Below, piece by piece: positions 1 to 12,900 of a stretch of DNA of 64,000 nt (positions are counted from its first letter, which is position 1; every line of letters starts with the position of its first letter). Under the pieces are notes generated by a model. That model saw only the letters and a program-made list of their open reading frames with translations. It had not been told where the DNA came from and ran no database searches. The stretch spans positions 170,022,001 to 170,086,000 of the forward strand of contig OX465598.1 in NCBI GenBank assembly GCA_950022295.1. The letters are read 5' to 3'. The position numbers and the translations under genes were made by a program. This stretch comes from Bromus sterilis. Lineage: Eukaryota; Streptophyta; Magnoliopsida; Poales; Poaceae.

Positions 1-1095
1 TCCCTTGGACCATGGGTCCGTGATCAGTAGCTATGTGATGTTATCCTCCCCTCTTTGTTCTTCATGGTTTAGACCTCATGAGCTGCCCTACATGATCGAG
101 GCACATATGTAATTTACTGTTGTTTCTATGCTGAGTTTGCTGGGATCTGATGGATTATGAGACTATGTTCAGATTGTGATTGAGTAATATATTTGGTTCT
201 TATCTTTTACATATTTGTTCCTAAGTAATTCTTGCATGTTCTCCGTTGCCGTTTATTGTTTTGGCCATGTAGTAGGTAGTGAATCCAAGAGGGAACGTTA
301 TGCTCGATTGTGGGTTCATGACCCCTGATGACACGCTTGAGTGACAGAAACATGAGACGAGGGGATGTGTTGTTACCACAAGGGGGAAAACAACGGTTCT
401 TGTAACAGCGGTTGCAAGGATTGTTTACTTTACACAAAGTGCTTTTTAATGCAGTTGTCTGTTGCTTTGGGTTTACTCTTTGGGCGGGGCTCACAAATTA
501 ATACCAGCGAGATGTTCTGGATAGATATCTCAAAGTGGATGATTACTAGTAGAAGCAGTTCGATTTCGGTCTACTTATTTTGGCGTACCGCCCATGCTTT
601 TGAGCTTCGTCCTTTCTTTGTAGCATAGTTAGCATTGTGGTGCGTTTTTAATCCTGTCAATTTCCCAACTGTGATTTGTTTACCTCGCATAGAAGTTTTA
701 TCGTCTTTTGGGAGAGAGACATCACTAGTGAACATCACGGGACCCGGTCCATATTCTCATCACTGTTTACACGCTCTTTAATTTTCTTGCTTTTACTTTC
801 TAGATGTTATTATTATCCCCTGTGTTTGATCCTTTGTGAACAACAAGGCCAAAGAGATTGACAACCTCTCTGTACTCGTTGGGAAGCAAAGTTATTTGTG
901 TTGTGTGCAGGTTCACGTGAAGTAAACAATCTTGAAGATTGTGAACGACGCCATTGTTAACTTCACCACCTACTTATCATTGCCGGAGTCCTACGGGAGA
1001 CGATCTTTGCAACCTTGTTATCTTTGCCAAGGTAAATTTGCAGCTACACTACATCTAACCTTCCACTTGGGGTAACCAACGAGGATAGATCATCA
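1..1095 (+). mobile_element. Element A, 5' LTR (right part only), Athila-lineage Ty3/gypsy
   Basis: This is the 3' two thirds of an LTR whose start lies outside the window. It matches 14455-15527 (the same element's 3' LTR) almost end to end, with many point differences visible by eye, so the insertion is old. It ends at ...GATAGATCATCA and is followed after ten bases by a tRNA-Asp primer site, which fixes the boundary. The same LTR type recurs at 20042, 25380 and 54182 (plus) and at 15528, 16336, 23159, 25724 and 56722 (minus); complete copies are about 1.6 kb. ORFs in it are incidental. Confidence 0.85.
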
Positions 1096-1105
1096 CGCAA
1101 ATTTA

Positions 1106-1123
1106 TGGCGCCGTTGCCGGGGA
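1106..1123 (+). other. Primer binding site, tRNA-Asp type
   Basis: TGGCGCCGTTGCCGGGGA is complementary to the 3' end of plant tRNA-Asp, which ends CCCCGGCAACGGCGCCA. It starts ten bases after the LTR end, as expected for minus-strand priming of an Athila-lineage element. The same site is missing downstream of the second gag copy (element D), where a deletion has removed it. Confidence 0.85.
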
Positions 1124-1258
1124 CTCCGAGTGCTAAGATAGGGGAGTTGCACACTATCTTTTACCTTTGCTTTTTAGTCTTGTTAGTTTACCTTTCAGTT
1201 TTTATCTTTGTGTGCTATATCAGAAATCACAACAAAAATTTCCACACTTGCTGCTGCT

Positions 1259-3293
1259 ATGGGTTCCACTGAAAACACCAAGTTGTGTGACTTCACTACT
1301 GACAACAACAAAGACTTTATATGCGCTCCTACTGCCACACCTGCCACTTCAGCTACCTCTTATGAAATTAAACCTGCTTTGCTAAACCTTGTTATGAGAG
1401 ATCAATTCTCTGGTGCTGGAGATGATGCTGCTTTACACTTGAACAATTTTTTTGAGTTATGTGATATGAAAAAGTATAAAGAATTAGAAGGTGATGTTGT
1501 TAAGATTAAGATTTTTTCCTTACTCCTTGAGGGAAGGAGCTAAAATCTGGTTTCAATCTTTTCCTAGGAATAGTATAGATTCTTGGGATAAGTGCAAAGA
1601 TGCTTTTACTGGGAAGTACTAACCACCTGCTAAAATTATCCAATTGAGGTGTAACATTATGAATTTTAAGAAATTGGATAATGAACACGTTGCCCAAGCT
1701 TGGGAACGAATGAAATCTCTTGTTAAGAAATGCCCTACACATGGTTTGACTACTTGGATGGTTATCCAGACTTTTTATGCAGGCTTTAACGTTACCTCGC
1801 CGAACCTGTTAAATTCGGCCGCGGGAGGAACCTTTATGTCAACTACACTTGGTGCTGCCAAAAAACTTCTTTATGAGATGATGACCAACTATTCCCAATG
1901 GCACACCGAACGCGCTCCAACAGGTAGGAAGGTAAACTCTATCGAGGAGATTACCTCCCTAAATTAAAAAGTTGACTTGATTATGTCTCTACTTACCAAG
2001 CAACCCTCTATTGATCCTCATGATGTTCCTTTAAATTCTTTGGTTGCTCAGGAACAAGTAGATGTGAAGTTTATTGCTAGAAACAGCTTCAACAATAATG
2101 CTTATAGGGGTAATTTTGCTAGCAATCCTAGATCGTTTCCTTCCAATTATGGGAACAACAACACTTATCCTAGTAACAAAAACCCCACTTCTTAACTAGA
2201 AAGCATGCTTAGAGACTTTATCACTACCCAAAAAGCCTTCAACAAGAATGTAGAAGAGAAATTAGCTAAATTAGATAATCTCTCTTTGAAGGTAGATAGC
2301 TTAGCCCTTGATGTTGAGATGCTTAAAATTACAACCTCTCCCCTTGAGGAGAGTAAGGCCACTCCTATTAATGCTATCCAATTACAAATCAATGAAATAT
2401 TAGGATAATGGCTAAACTTAATGAAAGATGGGCTAGATAAAAAGAGCAAGAGGATAGAATTAAGAGCCTTCCTACACACCACACAGTTGCTACTATCCAA
2501 ATTGTTGAGGACACCCAAACTATTAGCACCCAACACACTCCTAGTCCCATTGGACCTATTAATGGTGATGTTAATACCTCAACCGTAGAAGAAGAAACTC
2601 CTATGAACATAGAGGGTTTCAAATAATTGAGCCTAGATGACACCACTACCACCTTCGATAGTAGTGATATTGATTTTGATAGTTGTACCCTCTCAGAAGT
2701 TATTAGCTTGCTACACAAAATGTCTAGAGACCCCCACACTAGCACACTAATTCTTGCCTTCACGGAGCATATCACTAATGCTCTCATCAAAGCTAGGGAG
2801 GAGAACCTTAGAATAGAAGCATCCATACCTAGGAAGCTAGATGATGGTTGGGACCATATGATAAAAATTAAATTGAATAACTTCTCTTGCTATGCTTTAT
2901 GTGATGTTGGATCTAGTACCTCCGTTATGCCCAAAAGAATGTATGATATGGTTGAATTGAAGCCCTTTGAACCTTGTTCTTTTGGTGTTAATCGTTGATT
3001 CTTCCGTAAAGAAACCTTTGGGGAAGATCGACGATGTTCTTATCATTGTCAATGACAATTATGTTCCCGTTGATTTCACTATTAAGGATATAGAGTGTGA
3101 ACCTTTATGTCCAATTATTTTGGGACGTCCTTTTCTTCGAACCGTTGGTGCTGTTATTGACATGAAAGAGGGGAATATAAAATTTCAATTACCTCTCAAA
3201 AAGGGGATGGAACACTTACCTAGAAATAAAATCAAGCTACCTTTTCAGTCCGTTACACGGGCTAGCTATTCTCTCTCTCTTCATAAAACTTGA
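1259..3293 (+). pseudogene. gag-pro: Broken gag-protease of element A (Athila lineage)
   Basis: The chosen start is the ATG at 1259, 136 bases past the primer site; the second gag copy at 21823 begins at the same residue (MGST.NTKLC). The first part is a Retrotrans_gag-type capsid domain (motif DQFSGAGDDAALHLNNF, then a SLPRNSIDSWDKCKDAF-like core). The frame breaks near 1515 and stops appear at about 1619, 1965 and 2193. The middle part is Asn-rich. A retropepsin-like segment follows from about 2880: CDVGSS at the active site (family usual D-[LST]-G-A) and ILGRPFL near 3120. Nothing resembling RT, RNase H or integrase follows, so the element was probably non-autonomous even when intact. At least five breaks make it a pseudogene. 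Known of the family: the capsid packages RNA and the protease matures it. Confidence 0.85.
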
Positions 3294-6056
3294 TTCTTCG
3301 TTTGCTTTATGCCTAGCTTAAAGCGCTTGTTGGGAGTCAACCCAAGATGTTTTTAATTCTGTTTTTAGTGGTCTTGATGATTGTTACTACTGTAGAAACA
3401 TCATTGTATCTTTATTTTCAAGCTTTGTGCCAAGTTATAGCCTCTTATGATAAGGGAAGCAAAAGTTGTGACATGCTGTCCAGAAAACAGATTCTGTCTG
3501 CTTGACGGAAAAAATCAAAACAAATCACCAGTTCATATCTTTGAGCTGAATATTTTACAAAACATGCTCTATACAATTTTGAAACTTTCGTATGTTCTGA
3601 GTTTTTTTATTTGAGTTGCAGAAGTACCCCGAAAAAATTCTCTACAACCTGTTGTTCTGTTTTTCACAGATTTTGCGACGTTTGTCTTTCCTTATTTTTG
3701 AAAACCTTAAGCTTACTTTTTCTTTGCAAAAACCTCTTGGAAATCTTGATAAACATTAGCTTTCCAAGAAAATCTTTATATACAGTGGGGAAAATATTTT
3801 ATTAAGGGTACTAACCTCTCTAATCAGCTTATGACGAGTTATGTATGAAGGGAGTTTTCAAGTGTGCGAGGGAAGATGATGAAAGAAAATGCCCTGCTGC
3901 ATCCCCAATAAATATTCAAGGAGACTCAAGTGTCTAAGCTTGGGGATTCCCCCATGCACCCCCTTCCCCATCAACAATCATCAGTTCGTCCTCCGTCTCA
4001 CTATATTTTTATCACTTCATGCGTTATGTGCTATGCTTGGAGTGTCTCGCTCTTAGGTTTCCTTTTTCGTTTTCTTTAGCTTTGTTTGCTGTTCATAACA
4101 AGTTAGACCCTAGCTTACTTTGTGTGGGAGAGAAACACGCTCCCCTCCAATCTAGAACACATCATAGGATTTTCATTCTTATCTTTTCTCTGTTGTGTGC
4201 TCTTTATCTTTTCGTAGCTGCTGCCATGTTTAGGTTTAGTTTTAGTTTGTCTTTATCAAGAGCCTTGGATTTTGTTTAGTTTGTTGCTGGAACTCTCTTT
4301 AGTTTTCATGTTTATGTTGTTAAGAGGGTTGGTTGTTGCACTGAGTTGTGTCTTGTCTTGAAGTAGGTAATAGAGGATGCTATTCAATTGTAGTAGTAAC
4401 TTGCAATAGTTTTGAGGTATTGGTGTGAGTAATGTTTGCAATTTTGGTGTCAAGAGATCTAGCCTATTAGTGATAGGTGTCTTATTTTGGGTAATCCGTG
4501 TTTATTTTAAAAACCTACAAAACTAGTTGATAACTCTAGCTACTAGATGGATCACTAATCTTTGGAGGGATCGGATTAGAGTACACTAACGTACCATGAG
4601 TCGAGGATGCGCAAGGATAACCAAACCCCCATACACTCCTTCTCGGGGTACTTGTCTCTTCGTGAACCTCCTTATTAGATTGAGAGTTACCGAAAATAAG
4701 TGCATGAGTTTTTCAGACTAATGTAAGTATTGAAAGGTGACACTTCCACCTCCTCATATTTGCTAGCCTCTTCGATACCGTGCATGGCCCTCTTCTCACT
4801 CCGAGAGTTGGCGTCCACCTTTGCCGGTGCATCCAAACCCTTCGCATGATACGCTCTTTCATCATAAACCTCCCTATATCTTTCCTCAAAACAACCACCA
4901 TACCTACCTATAAAGGAATTTCCATAGCCTTTCCAAGATATATTGCCATGCAACATCCACCTCTTCATGACTTGATCTTCATGTCATACATGTTCCTGTT
5001 ACACTGGCAGAGGCATACATTTGCATACATCATGATATCTACATATTCTTTATGTTTCAGTACCTTGTAAAGTGTGAAGATCTTATATACCTTCTTGTAA
5101 AATAGAGTGTTGCCCTTAAGTGAGGAAAATATCCCAAAGAGGACAAATTAAAAGATCCCAAAGAGGACAAATGAGAGTTAAATAGAAAGAGCTATTGAGG
5201 CCACCAAAATATACAAAAAATAGAAAAATAAAAGAAAAATAAATAAAAAAGAGAGAAAGGGGCAACACTACTATTCCTTTTGAAAGATCCACACTAGTAC
5301 TCCCTCTTATCCTTGTGCTCCATAGAGATGATCATTTATGCATATAACTATGTGGGGACCTTCACACTATAGAACTTGGCTTTCACATTCCAAGGATGAG
5401 CCTCCTCAAACGAGCTCTAGGTCTTCATGAGCGAGCAAGTTAGGTGCACCCCCACTAGTTCCATTGGAGAGGTTTTCTTAGCTCATATGTGCATCCGTTG
5501 CATGGCAATCCCTACTCCTCACAGCATATCTATTATTTGGCCTTCTCTCGCCTATGATTGTTCTCATTGATGTGAGCCTTTGACACCCTTTTTGTCTTCC
5601 TCCTCCACCATATTTTTCTCTTTGCCATCCTAAGTTTCAACTCTCGTTCTTATGCTCATCCATTGCATGAGTGCTCAAAATATCGAAAAGGAGTGGATCA
5701 AATTGACTTGTACCTGGCTAGTGGTCTGGGGACGAGTCAAGATAAGATTCCAAAGAAAACCAAGTGTGAAACTAATGTAGATTGAGTTCTCAACAAATAT
5801 ATTTCCCTCTCGTATTCCCATATCCCCCTTCTTGCACGCAAACACCATTTGGAGACATTCGAGTAACGGACAACAAGAACTCTTGCACCTAATGTTCTTT
5901 CGTTGCTTGTTTCAATGCTAATATAGACTCTTGCCTATTATGACTTGAATTGAATCACATACCTTGATTTATTTACTTTCAAATTTATTATATGGTTGCT
6001 AGCATGTCACCACAGAAATTATGCTTGTTATCATTTACCTACTCGAGGACGAGCAG
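3294..6056 (+). other. Non-coding 3' internal region of element A
   Basis: These 2.8 kb lie between the protease remnant and the polypurine tract. I see no RT, RNase H or integrase motif in any frame. The part from about 4980 to 6056 is recognisable in reverse at 58365-59481 (element I) and in part at 17197-17810 (element B), so it belongs to the element and is not later filler. A 93-codon antisense frame lies at 4687-4968 (see findings). Low-complexity A-rich sequence lies at 5210-5260. Confidence 0.7.
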
Positions 6057-6075
6057 GAATTAAGCTTGGGGATGT
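6057..6075 (+). other. Polypurine tract region before 3' LTR of element A
   Basis: The segment AATTAAGCTTGGGGATGT directly precedes the LTR start TGATACATACC. The same segment precedes the LTR of element D (to 20041) and, in reverse, follows LTRs B (17197) and I (58365). This placement is that of the plus-strand primer; its purine run is short (GGGGA). Confidence 0.7.
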
Positions 6076-6378
6076 TGATACATACCAAACGTATCTATAA
6101 TTTCTGCTTGCTCCATGCATGTTTTGTGTGATATTGCTATGATCTAGATATACTTTCATAAACTTTTGACCATATTTGGACTAACTTATTAAATCAGTGC
6201 ACCACAGTGCCAGTTCTTGTTTCCTGCTGTTTTTCTATTACAGGTTTCCCCCATATCAAAAGTGCTCCAAAAATTCGAGAAAAATCAGATAAAAAACCAG
6301 CGTGAAGGAACCTTCCGGAAGCACCTAGGTTGGGCCAGAGGGCCATCACTAGGGACCTAGGCGGCCACCTAGCACGGA
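6076..6378 (+). mobile_element. Element A, 3' LTR, first part
   Basis: It begins TGATACATACCAAACGTATC, the mutated start of this LTR family, right after the polypurine segment. It reads normally to about 6378, inside the GC-rich part of the LTR, where LTR M is inserted. The remainder resumes at 14272. Confidence 0.85.
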
Positions 6379-9300
6379 TGTCACAACCCCAACTTAGGTA
6401 TGTGCTAGGGTTAGGTTGATATTTGCATCATGCAAAAAAATCAAAAGAAATCCAAATAGGGAAAGCAGAAAGCCCTAATTGAATTTAATTCAAATGGCCA
6501 GACAAAACTTTCTTCCAAAATTCCTCTGGTATTTTTGAATAGTCTTATAAATATGCAAGATCACATATAAAATGAAGTGGGTCCCACGGCTTGCACCAAT
6601 ATTTTTCAAAAATTCCGAACAGGGCTTGGAAATTAAATAATATCCCTATTTGAATTGAATTCAAATATTTTTTAATTTCAAAAATTCCCAAAACTTGTGA
6701 GTGGCTAGTGTTATGCCATGTAAGGTCGCATAAAAGTTTTGAGGACTTTATAAAATGCTTTGCTATTTTATCGAGATCAAAACAATTTATAGAAAAAGGA
6801 AAACAGAACAAAACAGAGAGGAAAAAATAAAATAAAAACCCAGCCCACCCTACCAGACCTTGGGCCCAACTAGTTCCCCCACAGCCCAGGCCCACCCAAC
6901 CCCTGTCGTCTTCCCCAGGCAGGCGCGGACGCAGGTGCGTGGCAACCATGCCGCGGCCGCCGACGCCACCGGGGCGAGCTGTCTGCTTCCCTGGCCACGT
7001 CTACACGCCGTGGAGACGCCCACAAGCCCCCTACCCCTTTCCATCTCCTCTCGTTCTCTCTCCCATCCTCTGTTCTTCGATCCAGAGAGAAACCGAGCGC
7101 CGCGGTCGCCATTGCTCCGTCGCCGGCGTTGCCACCGAGCTCGTCTCGCCGCGACAGCTTGTCCAGGAGGAGCGCCGAAGTCGCCTGCGTCTTCCGGCAC
7201 TTCTCGAGCGAATCAAGCCCTCTGGACGACACTGTCATCATCCCCTCGCTGTCGGCCTCCATGGATTCCGGCGACAAATTCCTCCCCTACGCGCCTCCTA
7301 CGTCTTCGCTGTCGACGTCGTTGGCCTCACGGTGAGCAGCCTCCCTGTTTCCCTCATTCCGCGCTCGCAGCCATGCCTCAGTCGCCATTTTTCCCCACCG
7401 CCACCGTGAGACGCCGACGTGCGGCTCGACGTTGTCGTGCTCTCCGGCCATCCTCTGGTCGCCCGCATGCACTGGGTGATGCGCGGGAGCACGGGCTACC
7501 TCCTGGTGCCCTCCGCGTGCCACCCAGTGGCCGGAACACCCACTTCGGCGAGGCGCCGCCGTCCTCTGGGTCGCCGTCGTCATGTCGCCGGCGGGCCCGA
7601 TTTAATTAGGACCAACCCCACGCCCTAATCAGCTCCCATAGCCAATGACAAGTGGGGCCAGGCCCCCTAATAACCCCCTCTGTTTAATTAAAAAGAGGGA
7701 ATTAACCCACTGAGGCTGACACCCCAGCCCCACTGATCAGCCCCCTGCTGACGTCATGCTGATGCAAGGCTGGCGCAATAATCATTTTAATTTAAAAGAA
7801 AATCCAGAAAATAGAATAAACTTTGAAATTCAATAACTTTTTAATCCTAACTCCAAATTAAACAAATAATATATGAAAAATTATCAGAAAAATGCAAGGA
7901 TTAAGAATATGAAAAAAATTTATATGTTTGACCATTTTAAAATGGGTGAACAGAGACAAATGTGCATATGGCTTAATTTGAATTTGAATTTGAAGTTTGA
8001 ATTTGCAATTCAATTGCAATAAACTTCAATTAAATTGAATTTTCCACAAATCAGTACCCTATACATCCTGTCACAACATATCATGTGCTTGTGCATTTTA
8101 TTTCGATGTTTCCCCTCTTTGTTGATGATTGTTCCGGTAACAGTGTTTCCGAGACGGAGGTCACCCCCGAAGCAGAAGACCGATAAACCCGTGTATCGTG
8201 AGCAAGGCAAGCAAACCCCATTGATCATGTCTATAAAATCCCACTTCCCTCTCAGTCTCGCTTATGCATTATTTAGGATGATCACCTTGTTATCGATTCT
8301 ACCGCATAGTTGAACCCATATCCGATGCATGACCTATCATCTTGTCACAGTAGTAAGCAACCCACATTCCTAGCTGACATAGGACTTGATTGATATCATG
8401 TGGCCCCTGCAACTGTTAAAGCTTATTGCATGCCTAGAGTTTACAATGAGGTTACTTTTATCTATGAGTCGGGATGGTAGATATCATGGTGTTGATGAAG
8501 GTGAAACTGTGTTGGTGAATCTACCCTAATACAAGGTGAACGATGAGAGGCTGTGTAGGAGTACGCAGTGGGTTGCCTCTTTGAACATCGCATTAAGCCC
8601 GAGTTCTTGTATGGTAATCCAAGACAAAGAGTACAACCACACATTGGGCTCACTGACCCCTCTCGGCCTAGTACCTTAATCCGTGTTGACGTCCAGGAGT
8701 CACATTAGTTCGGGCCTTCCATTTGGCATATGCATAGAAAAATAATGGTTGAAAGGTTGCATCAGATAGATATGTGGGTGGATCTGTGAGACAGTGAAAC
8801 CATCTTCTCGGATGGCGTCTCGGTTGCCTACATTGTCTGAGTCCGTATCGTTGATCCGGCCGGGCTCTTGAGCGGGATCTACCTCAGATATTCGACTCCT
8901 GGAATAGACCGGTTGTGAGCGAAGTGTCATGGTGAACATCCTCGCCGGCACCCCTTGAATGGTGACGAGACCTAGCGGTAACTGATGGTTATGTGTGTGT
9001 AGTTTACACCCTTGCAAGGTTAACAAAACTATTCGAATAGCCGCGTCCGCGGTTATGGACTACTTGGAACCTGTGCCTGATTATTAGACAACTAGAATGG
9101 AAACTCTAAAACTTGCCAAGATAAGTGTGAGTGCTATGGCGTGCTTTCCCGTGGGGAAGTCGAGGAAATATCCATAGTGGTGTTTTGGTTGGAGACTTGG
9201 TAGTGGAGTCGTGTACGCTTCTTACCTCAAGTCTGGTACTCGTAGTACAGGACTAGCCAAGTCAAAGCTGGCACTTCTGCATATTGAAACCCCCCCTCCC

Positions 9301-9997
9301 TTTACCTTGAAACTTGAGCATGAGTAGTATAGTTCTGATGTAAGTCTTGCTGAGTACGACTTTGTACTCACGTTTGCTTATTCTATGTTTTAGATGAGAA
9401 CCCAGCCCACGATGGAGTCACCTTCCTGAAGCTCGACGTTGACTAAGATAGTATAGTTCCAGACAACAGTCTGGTCCCTCGTGGAAGGGCATGTATGTTG
9501 AACAAGGCTTCTCTAAGCTATTTGTTAATCTTGTCTGTACTCAGACCTAATTTGCTTCCGTTGTTTGATGTAATGATGGATCATAGTCATATGATCTTGT
9601 GTACTCTATGTGTAAGTCAATAAAGATATACTTTGTAGAGTTCATGCAATGTGTACCTGCTGTTTACATTAGACATGTATGATGCGTGTATGATTATAAC
9701 ATGCATGTCTTAGTGTGGGGTTTGATAGCTTAGTTGTGTTTTTGACGGCGGTGTTTTATACACCAAGTGGCCCTTAGATGGGCAGCTTGGGGCATCGCGA
9801 TGCGATTGCTCGTGACTCTGTCACGTGGCACACTTTGTTGCATGATTGAGCCCGCCCGAGACCCCGACTAAGTGATCGGGCTGGGGTCTGTTTATGTAAG
9901 TGTTATAATTCGATCGATAATATGGTTGAGGCGACTTGTCTATGAGTACGGGATTTCACCACACAGAATCATTTAGACTTGTGAGCGGGCGATGAGG

Positions 9998-12900
9998 TGT
10001 AAGGCCCGATATGCGGTACTGTTTCAGATTCGGACGTTTCCGCCCGAACCCGAGGACGAAGCACATATCGGTCCCTCCGCGACATATGACAAAGCCATAT
10101 GCCCCGGATTTCCAACATGATATCACAACATTACAGATACAGGATACAACATCTCATACAATCGGCATACAACTGCCTCAAATATAATACAACAGCGGAA
10201 GATACATGTCTGAGTACGGACTACAAGCAAATGCCTACTGGCAAAGAGAAAAGCATCGATCCTATAACCACACGGGTCCAGGCCGTCCGCCGGGATCCGC
10301 CTAACTAGTCGTCGTCGAGTCTCCACGTGAAACGTCGACCACCGTACCTGTTGTCGATCAGAACCCTGAAAAGAGTTTGGGGGTAGTATCATGAGTACAG
10401 AGGTACTCAGCATCCAACTGTAGTGGTCATCTCACCCAGCAAGGACTTCATCACTCGTCATTCTAGGACAACTAGTAGTTTACGGTAAGGAAGGGGTAAG
10501 TGGTGAGGTTGCTGCCGCACTAGCATTTATGAAGTGGCTAACGATCTAGAGAGTAAGATAAGAAGCCAAGCATTCGATGAGGAATCGCCTCCAACAAGTC
10601 TTACTATCAACTACTTACGCAAACATAACACCTATCCTATCCTTGTCCTCCTCTTCGCATCCCAACGAAGAAGAAGCAGTCAAGGCACACACACGTTGAT
10701 CAAGTTATATTAAGATTATCTCAGTTGTTGTTGTCTATGAACAAGGAGTAGGTCTCAAGTCGTCCATAACCGTGGACACGGCTTCTCGAAAAGATTTAAC
10801 CCTGCAGGGGTGTACCAACTGCCCATTACGAGGCTCCGCACGCACGTCCATCACTCTCAGTTGCTACCCATTATAGGCAACCATTTTATGATTTAGTTCC
10901 AAGAGATCCAAAACGACAGGTCCCTCTAACTAACAACGAACAAATCCGGGTGGCCCCCGGTGAGTCGACATCCAGCTCAGGAGCCGGCCGCTCTCTCGAC
11001 CTGGTCTCTACCGTCTGTCTCGGGTTTGGATACCCGATTCATCACACATTGGGATAACCGGGTCCTCAGCCGGACAAGGTGGACCAGCCAAGAAACTATG
11101 TCCTCCTGGCCCTGGTTGTTTTAAATAATATCTGCCAGGAGCGACCCAACAGACACACACACGGGTTTCAAATGGTAAATCAGCTTGGGCCACCACTAGA
11201 AATGTTTGAAGCTAGGTAGGTAAGAAGAGGGGACCCCATAAAATCCCACACGCGGTTAGGCACGCTCAGTCTCAAAACCAATACCCGGAACTCGGGTCCT
11301 AGGTGACTCGAATGGAACAAAGCGTCGGGGCGGGATAGCCTAGACCTTCCATCCTTCGTCGAATATAGTCAACATTGTAATAACAATCATATCATCAACA
11401 ATAATATAATAATAATGATCATGTGATATCCCAACCCAAAGAGTAACAGGGTAACATCGTAGCATCCTAAGCATGCATACTAAGCAGGGGCTGAGCACGA
11501 GCAATAGTAACATAGCAGTACAAGGTTTGCTGGGAAGGGACATGGCTGTATCGGTTTGAAAGAGGCTGTAAACATGTGGTAGGATCAAACATCGAACCTA
11601 ACCTAGACTAGCATGCAAACCGCTGGTTGAAATAGAATGGATCATAAGTAATGCAAGTCCTTGCCTGTTGATAAGTCGGGTTCCGAAGGTGTAGTTGATC
11701 GCAAGCTCGCATCGTCTCCGAGAGGTACCCGCGGGAGCACACAAGAAGTAAACACTGGAAAGCAATCAACGGTGCACCACTATTACTACGGATCAATACA
11801 AGAGCAAGCATCAACAAGAAGCAACACGAGACATCGCACCTACCGTCGAGAGCGGTTACTAACGATTTAAGTGGAGTACTCGTCACACACGACGATACCG
11901 CACATTTACGGTGGTTCAAGTTATTTAGCTACAGGTGACCAAACAACGGTTATTAACATGGCAACTCAAGCAAGCATGGCATAGCACACCAACAGGTCAA
12001 GAGGTGAAGCACAAAGTAAACTATCTATGCTAGACAATTTAAGTGGGGCACAATCCTAAACATGGCATCCACTAAGTGCCGCACGACGATTAAAGGATTT
12101 GGTACTGTTCTGTCCTAAACCATATTTTATCGTGGTTAACAACAGCAAACAATAGCATAAACACAAGGAACACGAAAAACTAATCAAGTTACATATAAAG
12201 AACACCCCAAACGGAGTTACGGTTAAAAAGATATAAGCAAAACAATTTATGCACACATGCTGTACAAACAGGGGTAAATCTATATGCAAAAGTGCAGCAA
12301 CATGACATAGCAATACATGGGATGAAAGTAGACATCATGCTTAACAATATGCAACTGGAATCACTCAATTCCGATAAACGGTTGCGAAGCAATCGTCATC
12401 CGAAGTTGCAACAAAATAACAGTTTCAGGCAATAGCAGCACAACAACATCAGGATCACCACTTTGGAGCAAGATATAAACATGATGCAGCAAGCAAATAT
12501 GGCATGTGAATGCATGAAACTGAAGTAGAAACATTTCTTAACGCAACGCAAAAGGAATCAATGCAATAGGCCTCATGGATTTCTTACAATCATCATGCAA
12601 AGTTGCAACAACATAATAACAGCAGCTCAATAACAGAAATTGTAGCAGTTTAACGGCCTGATGCCCACTTTGAACAGCAAAAACTATATCTAAACAACCT
12701 CAAAACAATTAAGTCACAAAAGACGGATTAAAGTACATGCAATTCTAAACAGTTCGTCTTTTGGGCGCAACGCGATCCGAGCTACGGTTTAACGGGAAAC
12801 AACGTCGCAAAAATGAATCAGCAGCACAATATTTTCCAGACTTAGTAAAATCTGAAAAATGGAAAATACAACAGAAAAAAAAAAGGAGCCGGCCTCACCC

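Noticed and set aside
6860..7609. 249-codon Arg/Pro/Ser-rich frame
   Set aside because: GC-rich part of LTR M with open frames in most phases and no domain.
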